In this document: positions 9,861 to 20,463 of the stretch, in pieces
Layout of the letters: each line of letters starts with the position of its first letter
Numbering within the stretch: position 1 is the first letter of the stretch
Assembly (NCBI GenBank): GCA_949840915.1
Contig: CATKXY010000008.1
Span: 1 to 64,000 of the forward strand
Reading direction: 5' to 3'
Origin: an uncultured Lachnospiraceae bacterium
GTDB lineage: Bacteria; Bacillota; Clostridia; Lachnospirales; Lachnospiraceae
Length of the DNA: 64,000 nucleotides
The notes under the pieces: generated by a model
What the model was told of the DNA's origin: nothing
Databases searched by the model: none
The model's input: only the letters and a program-made list of their open reading frames with translations
Translations under genes and position numbers: made by a program

Positions 9861-10712
9861 ATGTTTGAAATAATCAAGGCAATCATTTATGGTATTGTGG
9901 AGGGCATCACGGAATGGCTTCCCATCAGCAGCACAGGGCATCTGATCCTGGTGGAGGAGCTGATCCCGTTTCAAGGTGTCAGCGAGGACTTCTTTGGTAT
10001 GTTTGATGTGGTGATCCAACTGGGGGCGATTCTGGCAGTGGTGGTGCTGTTCTGGAATCAGATCTGGCCCTTTGCCCTGACAGAGAAAGAGAGGAAGGGG
10101 AAGAGCGGTCCGATGTCCTTTGTCAAAACGGATATCATGACGCTGTGGTTTAAGATTCTGGTGTCCTGTGTGCCTGCGGCAGTCATAGGCATCCTGTTTG
10201 ACGATGTGTTGGATGCACTCTTTTATAATCCCGTATGTGTGGCGCTGGCTCTGATTGTATTCGGCGTGGCTTTCATCATAATTGAGAACTGGAATAAGGG
10301 ACGCAGTCCCAAGGTGAACGAGCTTGCCGGCCTGACTTATCAGATGGCTCTGATGATCGGCGTGTTTCAGGTAATCGCGGCTGTATTCCCGGGCACCTCC
10401 AGGTCAGGCGCCACCATTGTGGGTGCGCTGCTCATAGGAATCTCTCGCACGGTGGCGGCGGAGTACACGTTCTTTCTGGCTATCCCGGTGATGTTTGGTG
10501 CGAGTCTGCTGAAGGTGGTTAAATTCGGTTTTGCCTTCTCTTCGCTGGAGCTTGTGCTGCTGCTTCTGGGTACGGCGGTGTCCTTTGTGATGTCCCTGTT
10601 TGTGCTGAGATTTCTGATGGGTTATATCAAGAAGCATGACTTTAAGATATTCGGCTGGTACAGGATTGCGCTGGGCCTGATCGTGCTGGCATACTTTGGT
10701 TTGGCGGCATAG
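9861..10712 (+). CDS. uppP: Undecaprenyl-diphosphatase (BacA family)
   Basis: The product is 283 residues and polytopic throughout. It has the two signature blocks of the family: EGITEWLPISSTGHL near residue 13 and PGTSRSGATI near residue 175, which form the active site. The start ATG 9861 has GGTGG upstream. The enzyme removes a phosphate from undecaprenyl diphosphate outside the membrane to recycle the lipid carrier for peptidoglycan and wall glycans. This is consistent with, but not specific to, the large glycan locus downstream. Confidence 0.95.
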   Translation: MFEIIKAIIYGIVEGITEWLPISSTGHLILVEELIPFQGVSEDFFGMFDVVIQLGAILAVVVLFWNQIWPFALTEKERKGKSGPMSFVKTDIMTLWFKILVSCVPAAVIGILFDDVLDALFYNPVCVALALIVFGVAFIIIENWNKGRSPKVNELAGLTYQMALMIGVFQVIAAVFPGTSRSGATIVGALLIGISRTVAAEYTFFLAIPVMFGASLLKVVKFGFAFSSLELVLLLLGTAVSFVMSLFVLRFLMGYIKKHDFKIFGWYRIALGLIVLAYFGLAA

Positions 10713-10768
10713 AATTTAACGGAATTGTACGGAACAGAGATAAACGGCATCGTGTTTGAGGCGGAGGA

Positions 10769-13144
10769 GTGTTTTTGGAGGGAATGACGATCAGAAAAAT
10801 GGGCAGCTTCCTCGCAGTTATGGGGACGCTGTTTCTGGTGTGCGCTGCCGCGGTGGCGTGGACAGAGCGCGGCGGGGACGGCAATATCCGGGACGATGGC
10901 GGCGGGGAAGCCGCAGGGACCCTTGCCGTTCTCACGGACAGCGGTTTTTATGACAGGGATACTGAGGTACGGGTTGCGGCACCGAGGGGGGCAAGCGTAT
11001 ATTACAGCTTTGACTGCGCGGAGCCGGGTCCTGAGACGGGACAGGCCTACACGGAGCCCATCCCTTTATATGCCGGTGAGGAGGAGCAGGTTTATGTGCT
11101 GCGCTTTAAGGCGTATTACGAGGATGGCACGGAGTCTGAGACGATCACCCGGACGTATTTTTGCGGCAGCGGGATTGAGAATAGGTACGATATGCAGGTG
11201 CTCAGCATTGTGGGAGACCCGGAGGGCCTGTTTGGCTATGAGGCGGGCATCCTGGTGCCGGGAGCCAAATATGACGCCTATACGGAGGAACATCCGGGTG
11301 TGCATCCGGGCAGCGGGCTGGAGGCCAATTACACCATGCGGGGCAGAGAGTGGGAGCGGGAGGTTGTGCTGGAGCTGTTTGGCTCGGACGGCGGAATGCT
11401 TTTGTCTCAGCAGGGCGGGGTGAGAGTGGCCGGAGGCGCGTCCAGGCTTCACAATCACAGATCGCTGCGGCTGTATGCCCGAAAGGAGTATGACGCACAG
11501 AATAAATTCGCAGGCAGTTTCTTTGATACGTTGTATTCTCTGGAGGACGGTACTCTGGGCAGAAGTCATAAGCGGCTGTTGCTGAGAAATTCGGGACAGG
11601 ATTACGGTTACGGTTTTGTGCGCAATGAGCTTGTGAACCGTCTGGCGGCTGAGGCGGGATTTGAGGACACGCAGCATGTCCGGCCTGTCTGCGTCTATAT
11701 CAACGGACTCTATTATGGAAGCTATTGGCTCTGTACTAATTATGATGAGCAGTATTTTGAGAATCGTTACGGGGAATTCGACGGAAGTTTTGTGGTGCTT
11801 GAGGGCAGTGATGTCAAAAAGCTTCCGTCGGACGAGACGGATACGGAGGAGATCCGGCAGGCTGAGGAATTTAACGCCAGCTACGAAGCCTTGTCGGAGC
11901 TGGATATGACCCGGGAGGACAATTACCAAAAGCTGTGTGAGTTTCTGGATGTGGAGAATTATCTGCGGTATTTTGCCATAGAGAATTATGTGGGAAATGA
12001 CGACTGGCCCGGGGGAAATGTGAAGACCTACCGGTATGAGGCAGGGGAGCAGGGCTACCGCGAGGGCGGAGTCTTTGACGGACGCTATCGAATGCTTTTG
12101 TATGACGCGGACTATGGCTTCGGATTAATGTTTTATCATGACACCATCGGCTGCCTGGTGAATGAAATGACGCTGGACAAGCTGATGAACGGAGAGTCAC
12201 CCTTGTTTGCGGCGCTGATGCAGCGGGAGGACTGCCGCAGATTTTTTGTATCGTATACACTGGATCTGATGAACGGCGTTATGAGGGCAGAGCATGTGGC
12301 AGAGCTGACGGACGCGATGCACGCTTCTCATAAACAGGAGATTGCCCGGATGCTTGACACGGAGGGTCTGGTTGGCGGAGTGCTTTTGGAGGACGAGCCG
12401 CTTACTATGGAGACCGTGGAAAAAAATATCGGGCAGATCAAGAGCTTTGCGGCTGAGAGACCGCAGTATGTTTTTCAGGATATCGCAGAAAAGTTCGGAT
12501 ATGCCCGGCAATACAAGTTGACAGTATTGTCGGAAAATGCCGATTACCCCGTAATAATAAACGGGAAGTATTATGCCGGGTCCGTTTTTACAGGAACGTA
12601 TCTAAAGGAGATCCCGGTGACTCTGACACCCTGTCCGGGACCCAATGAAGAGTTTGATCACTGGCTTGTGGACGGAGTAGCGTACAGGAATGAGAAGCTG
12701 GTGCTGCAGGAAAATGACATTGCCGGGGATGCGGTGAAGGTGGAGATCGTGATGAGAGAGTCGCCGGAGCCCGGGCTGCGGATACAGGCTGTGGCCGCAA
12801 GGGGAAAAGAGGACTATGTGGAGCTGGTGAATCTGTCGGGACAGACAGTGAGCACCAGGGGGTATTATCTCAGCGACGGCGACGATCCCTATCAGTACGC
12901 GCTTCCGGTTGTGGTTCTGAAGCCGGGTGAAACGATGAGGCTGGTGGGAGAGGACAATCACGGTGCCGAGAGCCTGGGGCAGTTTTCTTTTGGATTTAAT
13001 CTGAAGGAAGGGGAGACTCTGACATTGACTCTGGCAGAGAAGCCGGTGGACAGCGTGGTGATTCCGAAGATGTCGGCGGACGGAGTCTATGTGAGAGATT
13101 TCAGAAGAGGAATTTATGTGGAACAGAAACGGGAGCAGACATGA
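10769..13144 (+). CDS. CotH-kinase family secreted protein with chitobiase-like and lamin-tail domains
   Basis: The product is about 791 residues. The start is uncertain: GTG 10769, TTG 10775 and ATG 10784 or 10799 are all in frame, and GGAGG at 10763-10767 best fits TTG 10775. After a signal or anchor helix (FLAVMGTLFLVCAAAVAW) comes a CHB_HEX-like Ig fold (SGFYDRDTEVRV, YYSFDCAEP). A CotH-kinase region follows (RLHNHRSLRLYARKEY, LLLRNSGQDYGYGFVRNELV, INGLYYGSYWL, LLYDADYGFGL). The C-terminus (from about residue 660) resembles a lamin-tail domain (DYVELVNLSG, YYLSDG). CotH-type proteins are atypical surface or spore-coat kinases. The VTC and DUF4956 genes follow immediately, a known genomic trio. 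Confidence 0.85.
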   Translation: MFLEGMTIRKMGSFLAVMGTLFLVCAAAVAWTERGGDGNIRDDGGGEAAGTLAVLTDSGFYDRDTEVRVAAPRGASVYYSFDCAEPGPETGQAYTEPIPLYAGEEEQVYVLRFKAYYEDGTESETITRTYFCGSGIENRYDMQVLSIVGDPEGLFGYEAGILVPGAKYDAYTEEHPGVHPGSGLEANYTMRGREWEREVVLELFGSDGGMLLSQQGGVRVAGGASRLHNHRSLRLYARKEYDAQNKFAGSFFDTLYSLEDGTLGRSHKRLLLRNSGQDYGYGFVRNELVNRLAAEAGFEDTQHVRPVCVYINGLYYGSYWLCTNYDEQYFENRYGEFDGSFVVLEGSDVKKLPSDETDTEEIRQAEEFNASYEALSELDMTREDNYQKLCEFLDVENYLRYFAIENYVGNDDWPGGNVKTYRYEAGEQGYREGGVFDGRYRMLLYDADYGFGLMFYHDTIGCLVNEMTLDKLMNGESPLFAALMQREDCRRFFVSYTLDLMNGVMRAEHVAELTDAMHASHKQEIARMLDTEGLVGGVLLEDEPLTMETVEKNIGQIKSFAAERPQYVFQDIAEKFGYARQYKLTVLSENADYPVIINGKYYAGSVFTGTYLKEIPVTLTPCPGPNEEFDHWLVDGVAYRNEKLVLQENDIAGDAVKVEIVMRESPEPGLRIQAVAARGKEDYVELVNLSGQTVSTRGYYLSDGDDPYQYALPVVVLKPGETMRLVGEDNHGAESLGQFSFGFNLKEGETLTLTLAEKPVDSVVIPKMSADGVYVRDFRRGIYVEQKREQT

Positions 13145-13814
13145 ACTAAAGTATGTGCTCACACCCATTCAGTATATCCTGCTGCAGAGCAGATTAAAAT
13201 GGGTGATGCGGCCGGATGAGCACGCCGGGGAGTCAGGAGAGTACTTTATCCGAAGCGTGTATTTTGACACACCGGACAGGCGTGCTCTGCGCGAAAAGCA
13301 AAACGGTGTGCATGACCGCAGAAAGTACCGGATCCGTTTTTATGACGGCGACTCGTCGAAATGCAGGCTGGAGTGTAAGGAGAAGACGGGAACACGGATT
13401 GCCAAGAGAGGGCAGCTGCTGACCGAGACGGAGACGGATATGCTGCTTGACGCCCGGGCGGGAGAGATTACAGGGCAGGATTCACTGCTGCGCACGCTTC
13501 AGACCGGCATAGAAACCGAGGGCCTAGCCCCGGCGGTGACCGTGGATTATGTGAGGGAGGCTTATGTACTGCCGCTGTCGGATCTGCGCGTCACCTTTGA
13601 CAAGGAGATTGCGTGGGGACCTGTGGAGGATTGTCTGAGCCACGAGAGATACCTGTGCAACACTTATGTTGACAGTGTAGTGCTGGAAGTAAAATACAAT
13701 GAATATCTGCCGGGACATATCAGCGATATCTTATCGTCCGTGGGACCGATACAGACAGCGGTGTCCAAGTATGTGGCCTGCGTGGAATCCCAGCGTGCCG
13801 CAAGAGGATATTGA
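13116..13814 (+). CDS. VTC-domain (polyphosphate polymerase-like) protein
   Basis: The product is 232 residues and overlaps the end of the CotH gene by 29 bases, so translation is probably coupled. The sequence has the VTC tunnel features: RHELKYVL at the start, IRSVYFDTPD, RRKYRIRFY, CRLECKEK and LEVKYNEYLP near the end, a series of basic and acidic strand residues typical of this triphosphate-tunnel fold. Eukaryotic VTC makes polyphosphate. Bacterial homologues that sit with CotH and DUF4956 have no well-established reaction that I can name. There is no membrane segment, so it is cytoplasmic. Confidence 0.85.
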   Translation: MWNRNGSRHELKYVLTPIQYILLQSRLKWVMRPDEHAGESGEYFIRSVYFDTPDRRALREKQNGVHDRRKYRIRFYDGDSSKCRLECKEKTGTRIAKRGQLLTETETDMLLDARAGEITGQDSLLRTLQTGIETEGLAPAVTVDYVREAYVLPLSDLRVTFDKEIAWGPVEDCLSHERYLCNTYVDSVVLEVKYNEYLPGHISDILSSVGPIQTAVSKYVACVESQRAARGY

Positions 13815-13851
13815 GAACAGCGCCTTCAGGGGTGCGGAAACGGAGTGCAAT

Positions 13852-14517
13852 ATGAATACATTAAAAAGTATTTTGAAAGAGAGCATCAGCCAGATGGGAT
13901 TGGTGGAAAACCTGTCTCTTCAATATATATGTCTGGTTCTGAGCACGGCTTTTCTGTGCGGGATTTTATTATATATTGTCTATAAGTTTTTTTATCAGGG
14001 TGCGGTGTATTCGGAAAATTTCGGACTGTTGATCCTGATGACGACCTTGACGGTGGCCTTTATCATCATGACTATTTCCTCTAATATTGTGCTTTCGTTA
14101 GGTATGGTGGGTGCGCTGTCCATTGTCCGCTTCAGGGCTGCGGTAAAGGACCCGCTGGACGTGGGATTTCTGTTCCTGGGCATTGCTGCCGGGCTGACAG
14201 CCGGCGCGGGACTGTTTTTTATCGCGTTTCTGGGTACGGTGGTTATCTGCTTTATCTTTGTGTGTATGCGCTGGATCGGAAGAGGACGGACAAGCTACCT
14301 TCTGGTGGCCGATTACGAAAAATCCGCAGAGGAGAAGGTAGCGGCGCTGATCTGCCAAAGCAAGGGCAGATTAAAATCCAAGGCGGGAGACGGGAGCAGG
14401 GTAGAGCTGACCTGTGTGCTGCACAAAAATCCGGAGCAGACCCTGAGCGAGATCTTAAAGGTGGAGGGTGTTGGGAAGGCTACGCTGATCGCCTACACGG
14501 GAGATGCACAATATTAG
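13852..14517 (+). CDS. DUF4956 membrane protein
   Basis: The product is 221 residues from ATG 13852, with CGGAG upstream; the frame is open from 13699 but that part overlaps the VTC gene. There are about four transmembrane helices in the first 150 residues, including the conserved block SLGMVGALSIVRFRAAVKDP, followed by a soluble domain rich in charged residues. DUF4956 proteins commonly accompany VTC and CotH genes. The three probably work together at the membrane, but the role is unknown. Confidence 0.88.
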   Translation: MNTLKSILKESISQMGLVENLSLQYICLVLSTAFLCGILLYIVYKFFYQGAVYSENFGLLILMTTLTVAFIIMTISSNIVLSLGMVGALSIVRFRAAVKDPLDVGFLFLGIAAGLTAGAGLFFIAFLGTVVICFIFVCMRWIGRGRTSYLLVADYEKSAEEKVAALICQSKGRLKSKAGDGSRVELTCVLHKNPEQTLSEILKVEGVGKATLIAYTGDAQY

Positions 14518-14532
14518 ACAAAAAGCATACTA

Positions 14533-14568
14533 TTTTTGTGATAAATGTATACGTTTTTGTGACAAATG
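14533..14568 (+). repeat. Two 15-base direct repeats 21 bases apart, just upstream of a promoter
   Basis: TTTTTGTGATAAATG at 14533-14547 and TTTTTGTGACAAATG at 14554-14568 differ at one base and are offset by 21 bases, about two helical turns. They end four bases before the -35 box at 14572. The arrangement looks like paired operator half-sites for an unknown regulator. Confidence 0.5.
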
Positions 14569-14571
14569 CGG

Positions 14572-14600
14572 TTGACAAGTGTAGTTAAAAGAGATAAACT
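14572..14600 (+). promoter_or_regulatory. Sigma-A promoter of the DUF6465 gene
   Basis: TTGACA at 14572-14577 is a perfect -35 box. TAAACT at 14595-14600 is a fair -10 box with exact 17-base spacing. Transcription would start near 14607, leaving about 100 bases of leader before ATG 14707. Confidence 0.7.
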
Positions 14601-14706
14601 GTGTCTTGTCAGGTTATTTTTTATTAATTATTCGGATATCTCGGGGACTTGTAAAGAGTATGAGATAGAGAGGAAATCCGGAAAGGATTCAGAAGGGAGA
14701 CGTGTA

Positions 14707-15189
14707 ATGGCAGCAAAGAAGACCGTAAAGCCCGTTGCAGTGACGTCTGCAGCGACCACGCCTAAGGCTGAGGCAAAAAAGACAGAGACCCCCGCAGAAG
14801 TGACGACAGAAGTTAAGGCAGAGACGAAGAAGGCAGAGGCTCCTGCAGCAGAAGTTAAGGCAGCAGCAAAGGCAGAGAAGCCCGCAGCTGTTAAGAAAGA
14901 GACCGCTAAGAAAGAAACCGTAAAGAAGGCTCCGGCTAAGAAGGCACCCGCCAAGAAGGAAGTAAAGACCGCAGCCAAGAAGGCAGAGATCAAGAGTGAG
15001 GTACATGTACAGTTTTCCGGCAAGTCCTACACACAGGAGGATCTTGTAAAGATCGCAAAGGATGTGTGGACCTATGATCTGAACGGGGATCTCGCTGATC
15101 TGACCAGCATTGAGCTCTATGTTAAGCCTGAGGAGCAGACCGTTTACTATGTGATGAACAAGGAGTTCACAGGCAGCTTTGCCGTCTAG
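14707..15189 (+). CDS. Lys/Ala-rich histone-like protein with DUF6465-type C-terminal domain
   Basis: The product is 160 residues from ATG 14707, with GAAGGGAG at 14692-14699. The first 95 residues are low-complexity Lys-Ala-Pro-Glu-Thr (AAKKTVKP, KKAPAKKAPAKKE), resembling histone H1 tails, and probably disordered. The last 65 residues form a small domain (VHVQFSGKSYTQEDLVKIAK, YVKPEEQTVYYVMNKEFTGS), a type often seen in Lachnospiraceae and annotated DUF6465. A nucleic-acid or nucleoid role is a guess from the basic tail. It has its own promoter and terminator, so it is a single-gene unit. Confidence 0.8.
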   Translation: MAAKKTVKPVAVTSAATTPKAEAKKTETPAEVTTEVKAETKKAEAPAAEVKAAAKAEKPAAVKKETAKKETVKKAPAKKAPAKKEVKTAAKKAEIKSEVHVQFSGKSYTQEDLVKIAKDVWTYDLNGDLADLTSIELYVKPEEQTVYYVMNKEFTGSFAV

Positions 15190-15232
15190 TTATAGACTAA
15201 AAAGAGATTTGAATAGACATACAGACTTACCG

Positions 15233-15285
15233 GACCATGGAAACAGGCTGCGGATGCGGCGGTTTTCCGTGGTCTTTTTGTTTTA
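15233..15285 (+). terminator. Rho-independent terminator after the DUF6465 gene
   Basis: GACCATGGAAAAC-type stem at 15233-15245 pairs with GGTTTTCCGTGGTC at 15261-15274, with a GC-rich loop, and is followed by TTTTTGTTTT. Pairing has one mismatch. Confidence 0.8.
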
Positions 15286-15327
15286 TAATTTTTATAATTA
15301 ATTTATACTTTTTTTCAGGGAAATCTG

Positions 15328-15356
15328 TTGACAATAAATGGCCTTGGTGCTATCTT
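15328..15356 (+). promoter_or_regulatory. Sigma-A promoter of the hrcA-grpE-dnaK-dnaJ operon
   Basis: TTGACA at 15328-15333 and TATCTT at 15351-15356 are 17 bases apart. The CIRCE operator begins 14 bases after the -10 box, so it lies at the transcription start and early leader. Confidence 0.8.
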
Positions 15357-15370
15357 ATGTAAAGAAGATG

Positions 15371-15397
15371 TTAGCACTCCCCTTAAATGAGTGCTAA
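15371..15397 (+). promoter_or_regulatory. CIRCE operator (HrcA binding site)
   Basis: TTAGCACTC at 15371-15379, nine spacer bases, then GAGTGCTAA at 15389-15397 is an exact match to the CIRCE inverted repeat. HrcA, encoded by the first gene, binds it to repress the operon and is released on heat shock. Confidence 0.97.
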
Positions 15398-15463
15398 CAA
15401 ACAAGCCACAGGGAAACAGTACTGTAAGGTTGAGAGACTGGCGGAGAGGAGTGAGCGGATACA

Positions 15464-16486
15464 GTGGACGAGAGAAAGGCAAAAATTTTGCAGGCGATCA
15501 TCCGAAATTACCTGGAGACAGGCGAGCCGGTGGGCAGCAGAACCATTTCCAAGTACACTGATTTAAATCTGAGCTCAGCGACGATTCGAAATGAGATGGC
15601 CGATCTGGAAGAGATGGGATATATTCTCCAGCCCCATACCTCTGCGGGACGCATCCCTTCCGACAAGGGGTATCGCTTTTATGTTGACACCATGATGGAA
15701 GCGCGGGAACGCGAGGTGGTGGAGATGAAAGAGATGCTGTTAGAGCGTCAGGACAAGATGGAGCAGATGCTGCAGCAGGTTGCCAGAGTGCTGGCGCAGA
15801 ATACGCAGTACGCCACGTTGATATCCGCGCCCCAGACCCACGGCAGCAAGGTGAAATTCATACAGCTCTCCCGCGTGGATGAGGGTCAGCTTCTGGCAGT
15901 CATTGTGGCAGAGGGAAATGTGATCAAAAATAATATTCTCGCCGTGGGGGAGGAATTGTCAGACGAGACACTGCTGAAGCTGAATATTCTGCTCAACACA
16001 AATCTGAACGGAATGTCCATGCAGGAGATCAATCTGGGAATGATAGCGGCAATGAAGCAGCAGGCAGGTATCCACAGCGCTATCGTGAGTGAGGTGATCG
16101 ACGCGGTGGCGGAGGCGATCAAGGCCGAGGAAGATCTGGAGATCTACACCAGCGGAACCAACAATATTTTCCGCTACCCGGAGCTTGCCGATCAGCAGAA
16201 GGCCAGCGAGCTGATCACTACCTTTGAGGAAAAGCAGCTTCTGAGCAATCTTCTCCAGAATACATTGGCCGAGGAGGACAGTCCCGGAATTCAGGTTTAT
16301 ATCGGGGATGAGACTCCAGTGAAGAGCATGAGGGACTGCAGCATAGTGACAGCCACCTATGAATTGGGAGAAGGCATGAAGGGTACTATAGGAATTGTCG
16401 GACCCAAGCGAATGGATTATGACAAGGTCGTAGGTACTTTAAAGACTTTACAGAGTAAACTCGATGAGATATACAGAGAAGTGTGA
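15464..16486 (+). CDS. hrcA: Heat-inducible transcription repressor HrcA
   Basis: The product is 340 residues and starts at GTG 15464, with GAGAGGAG upstream. The N-terminal winged helix-turn-helix is clear (VGSRTISKYTDLNLSSATIR, MGYILQPHTSAGRIPSDKGY). The rest is the GAF-like and dimerisation region ending MKGTIGIVGPKRMDY. It represses its own operon through the CIRCE site at 15371-15397, with activity known to depend on GroE in the family. Its stop overlaps the open frame of grpE. Confidence 0.97.
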   Translation: MDERKAKILQAIIRNYLETGEPVGSRTISKYTDLNLSSATIRNEMADLEEMGYILQPHTSAGRIPSDKGYRFYVDTMMEAREREVVEMKEMLLERQDKMEQMLQQVARVLAQNTQYATLISAPQTHGSKVKFIQLSRVDEGQLLAVIVAEGNVIKNNILAVGEELSDETLLKLNILLNTNLNGMSMQEINLGMIAAMKQQAGIHSAIVSEVIDAVAEAIKAEEDLEIYTSGTNNIFRYPELADQQKASELITTFEEKQLLSNLLQNTLAEEDSPGIQVYIGDETPVKSMRDCSIVTATYELGEGMKGTIGIVGPKRMDYDKVVGTLKTLQSKLDEIYREV

Positions 16487-16524
16487 GAAGGCACGGCCGA
16501 AAGTTTGAGAAAGGAAGGTGCGGC

Positions 16525-19091
<2,567 letters not shown>

Positions 19092-19130
19092 TGATTTAGT
19101 GTGCCGCGCGTGCGGCGGAGTGAGGAAACT

Positions 19131-20315
19131 ATGGCAGAACAGAAGCGGGACTATTATGAAGTCCTCGGTGTGGATAAAAATGCCGATGAAGCGGCAATCA
19201 AAAAGGCATATCGCGCTCTGGCGAAGAAGTATCATCCCGATGTGAATCCCGGGGATGCGGAGGCAGAGAAGAAATTTAAGGAGGCCTCCGAGGCGTATGC
19301 GGTATTGAGTGATCCGGATAAGAAGCGCCGGTATGATCAATTTGGTCATGCGGCCTTTGAGGGCGGTGCTGACGGCGCCGGCGGTTTTGATTTCTCCGGC
19401 GCTGATTTCAGTGATATCTTCGGCGATATCTTCGGCGATTTCTTCGGAGGCGGCCGCAGGAGCGGCGCACGCAGCAACGGACCCATGAAGGGGGCGAATA
19501 TCCGTACCAGTGTGCGGATCACTTTTGACGAGGCTGTGTTCGGCTGCAGCAAGGAGATTGATCTCACCGTGAAGGAGACCTGTAAGACCTGTAACGGCAG
19601 CGGCGCGAAACCGGGTACCACGCCTGAGACCTGCGGAAAGTGCGGAGGTAAAGGACAGGTGGTGTTTACACAGCAGTCTTTCTTCGGCACGGTGCGCAAT
19701 GTGCAGACATGTCCCGACTGTCAGGGCAGCGGTAAGGTGATCAAAGAAAAGTGTGCGGACTGTCACGGCACGGGATATATTTCCATGCGGAAGCGTTATT
19801 CCGTGGAAATTCCGGCCGGTATCGACAACGGACAGTCCGTGCGTCAGCCCGGCCTGGGAGAGCCCGGCATCAACGGAGGCCCCAGAGGGGATGTGCTGGT
19901 GGAGGTTATCGTGGGCAGACATCCCATCTTCCAGCGCCAAGAGTTCAATATATATTCCACTGTTCCCGTATCCTTTGCCGTGGCTGCGCTGGGCGGTGAG
20001 ATATACATCAATACTGTGGATGGCAGGGTGATTTACGATGTGAAAGCGGGTACACAGACCGACACCAAGGTCCGGCTCAAAGGAAAGGGTGTACCTACTC
20101 TTAGAAACCGCGAGGTCAGAGGAGACCATTATGTGACGCTGGTGGTGGAGGTTCCCGATAAACTGAAGCCGGAGGCAAAGGAGCTGCTGAGACAGTTTGA
20201 CGCTCTGACCGGCGATACCCTGAACGCCACAAAGCCCGCGGAAGAGTCCGCAGGCGAGGGCGGTAAGGAGACTAAAGAAGGTAAGGACGGAAAAAAGAAG
20301 AAATTCTGGAAGTAG
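19131..20315 (+). CDS. dnaJ: Chaperone DnaJ (Hsp40)
   Basis: The product is 394 residues from ATG 19131, 39 bases after dnaK; the frame extends upstream to 19101 but the family begins at RDYYEVLGV. The J domain has the HPD motif ([10 protein letters not shown]), followed by a Gly/Phe-rich linker. The four zinc-binding repeats are [24 protein letters not shown] and CADCHGTG. The C-terminal tail is Lys/Glu-rich and longer than in E. coli. Confidence 0.97.
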   Translation: MAEQKRDYYEVLGVDKNADEAAIKKAYRALAKKYHPDVNPGDAEAEKKFKEASEAYAVLSDPDKKRRYDQFGHAAFEGGADGAGGFDFSGADFSDIFGDIFGDFFGGGRRSGARSNGPMKGANIRTSVRITFDEAVFGCSKEIDLTVKETCKTCNGSGAKPGTTPETCGKCGGKGQVVFTQQSFFGTVRNVQTCPDCQGSGKVIKEKCADCHGTGYISMRKRYSVEIPAGIDNGQSVRQPGLGEPGINGGPRGDVLVEVIVGRHPIFQRQEFNIYSTVPVSFAVAALGGEIYINTVDGRVIYDVKAGTQTDTKVRLKGKGVPTLRNREVRGDHYVTLVVEVPDKLKPEAKELLRQFDALTGDTLNATKPAEESAGEGGKETKEGKDGKKKKFWK

Positions 20316-20320
20316 GAGAT

Positions 20321-20386
20321 CTTCCGAATCCGGAAGTTCTCAAAACAGGATCTGAATGGCGCCCGGCGGTTTTGTACCGCCGGGCG
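20321..20386 (+). terminator. Probable terminator region after dnaJ
   Basis: There are two hairpins: a short one (CTTCCG/CGGAAG at 20321-20336) and a strong one (CGCCCGGCGGT/ACCGCCGGGCG at 20360-20386). No uninterrupted T run follows, so efficiency is uncertain. Confidence 0.5.
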
Positions 20387-20427
20387 TATTATCTGTTAAA
20401 GACAGTTTTTTGTTCTTTATCAGCATA

Positions 20428-20456
20428 TTGATTAAAATGGCAATAAAAGGTATAAT
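20428..20456 (+). promoter_or_regulatory. Strong sigma-A promoter at the left end of the glycan locus
   Basis: TTGATT at 20428-20433 and a perfect TATAAT at 20451-20456 have 17-base spacing. Transcription should start about base 20463, essentially at the ATG at 20464. Confidence 0.65.
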
Positions 20457-20463
20457 ATGCATT

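Noticed and set aside
14533..14568. TGTGA repeats as a CRP site
   Set aside because: The second half is a direct repeat, not the inverted TCACA, and no CRP system is expected to act this way in such an organism.
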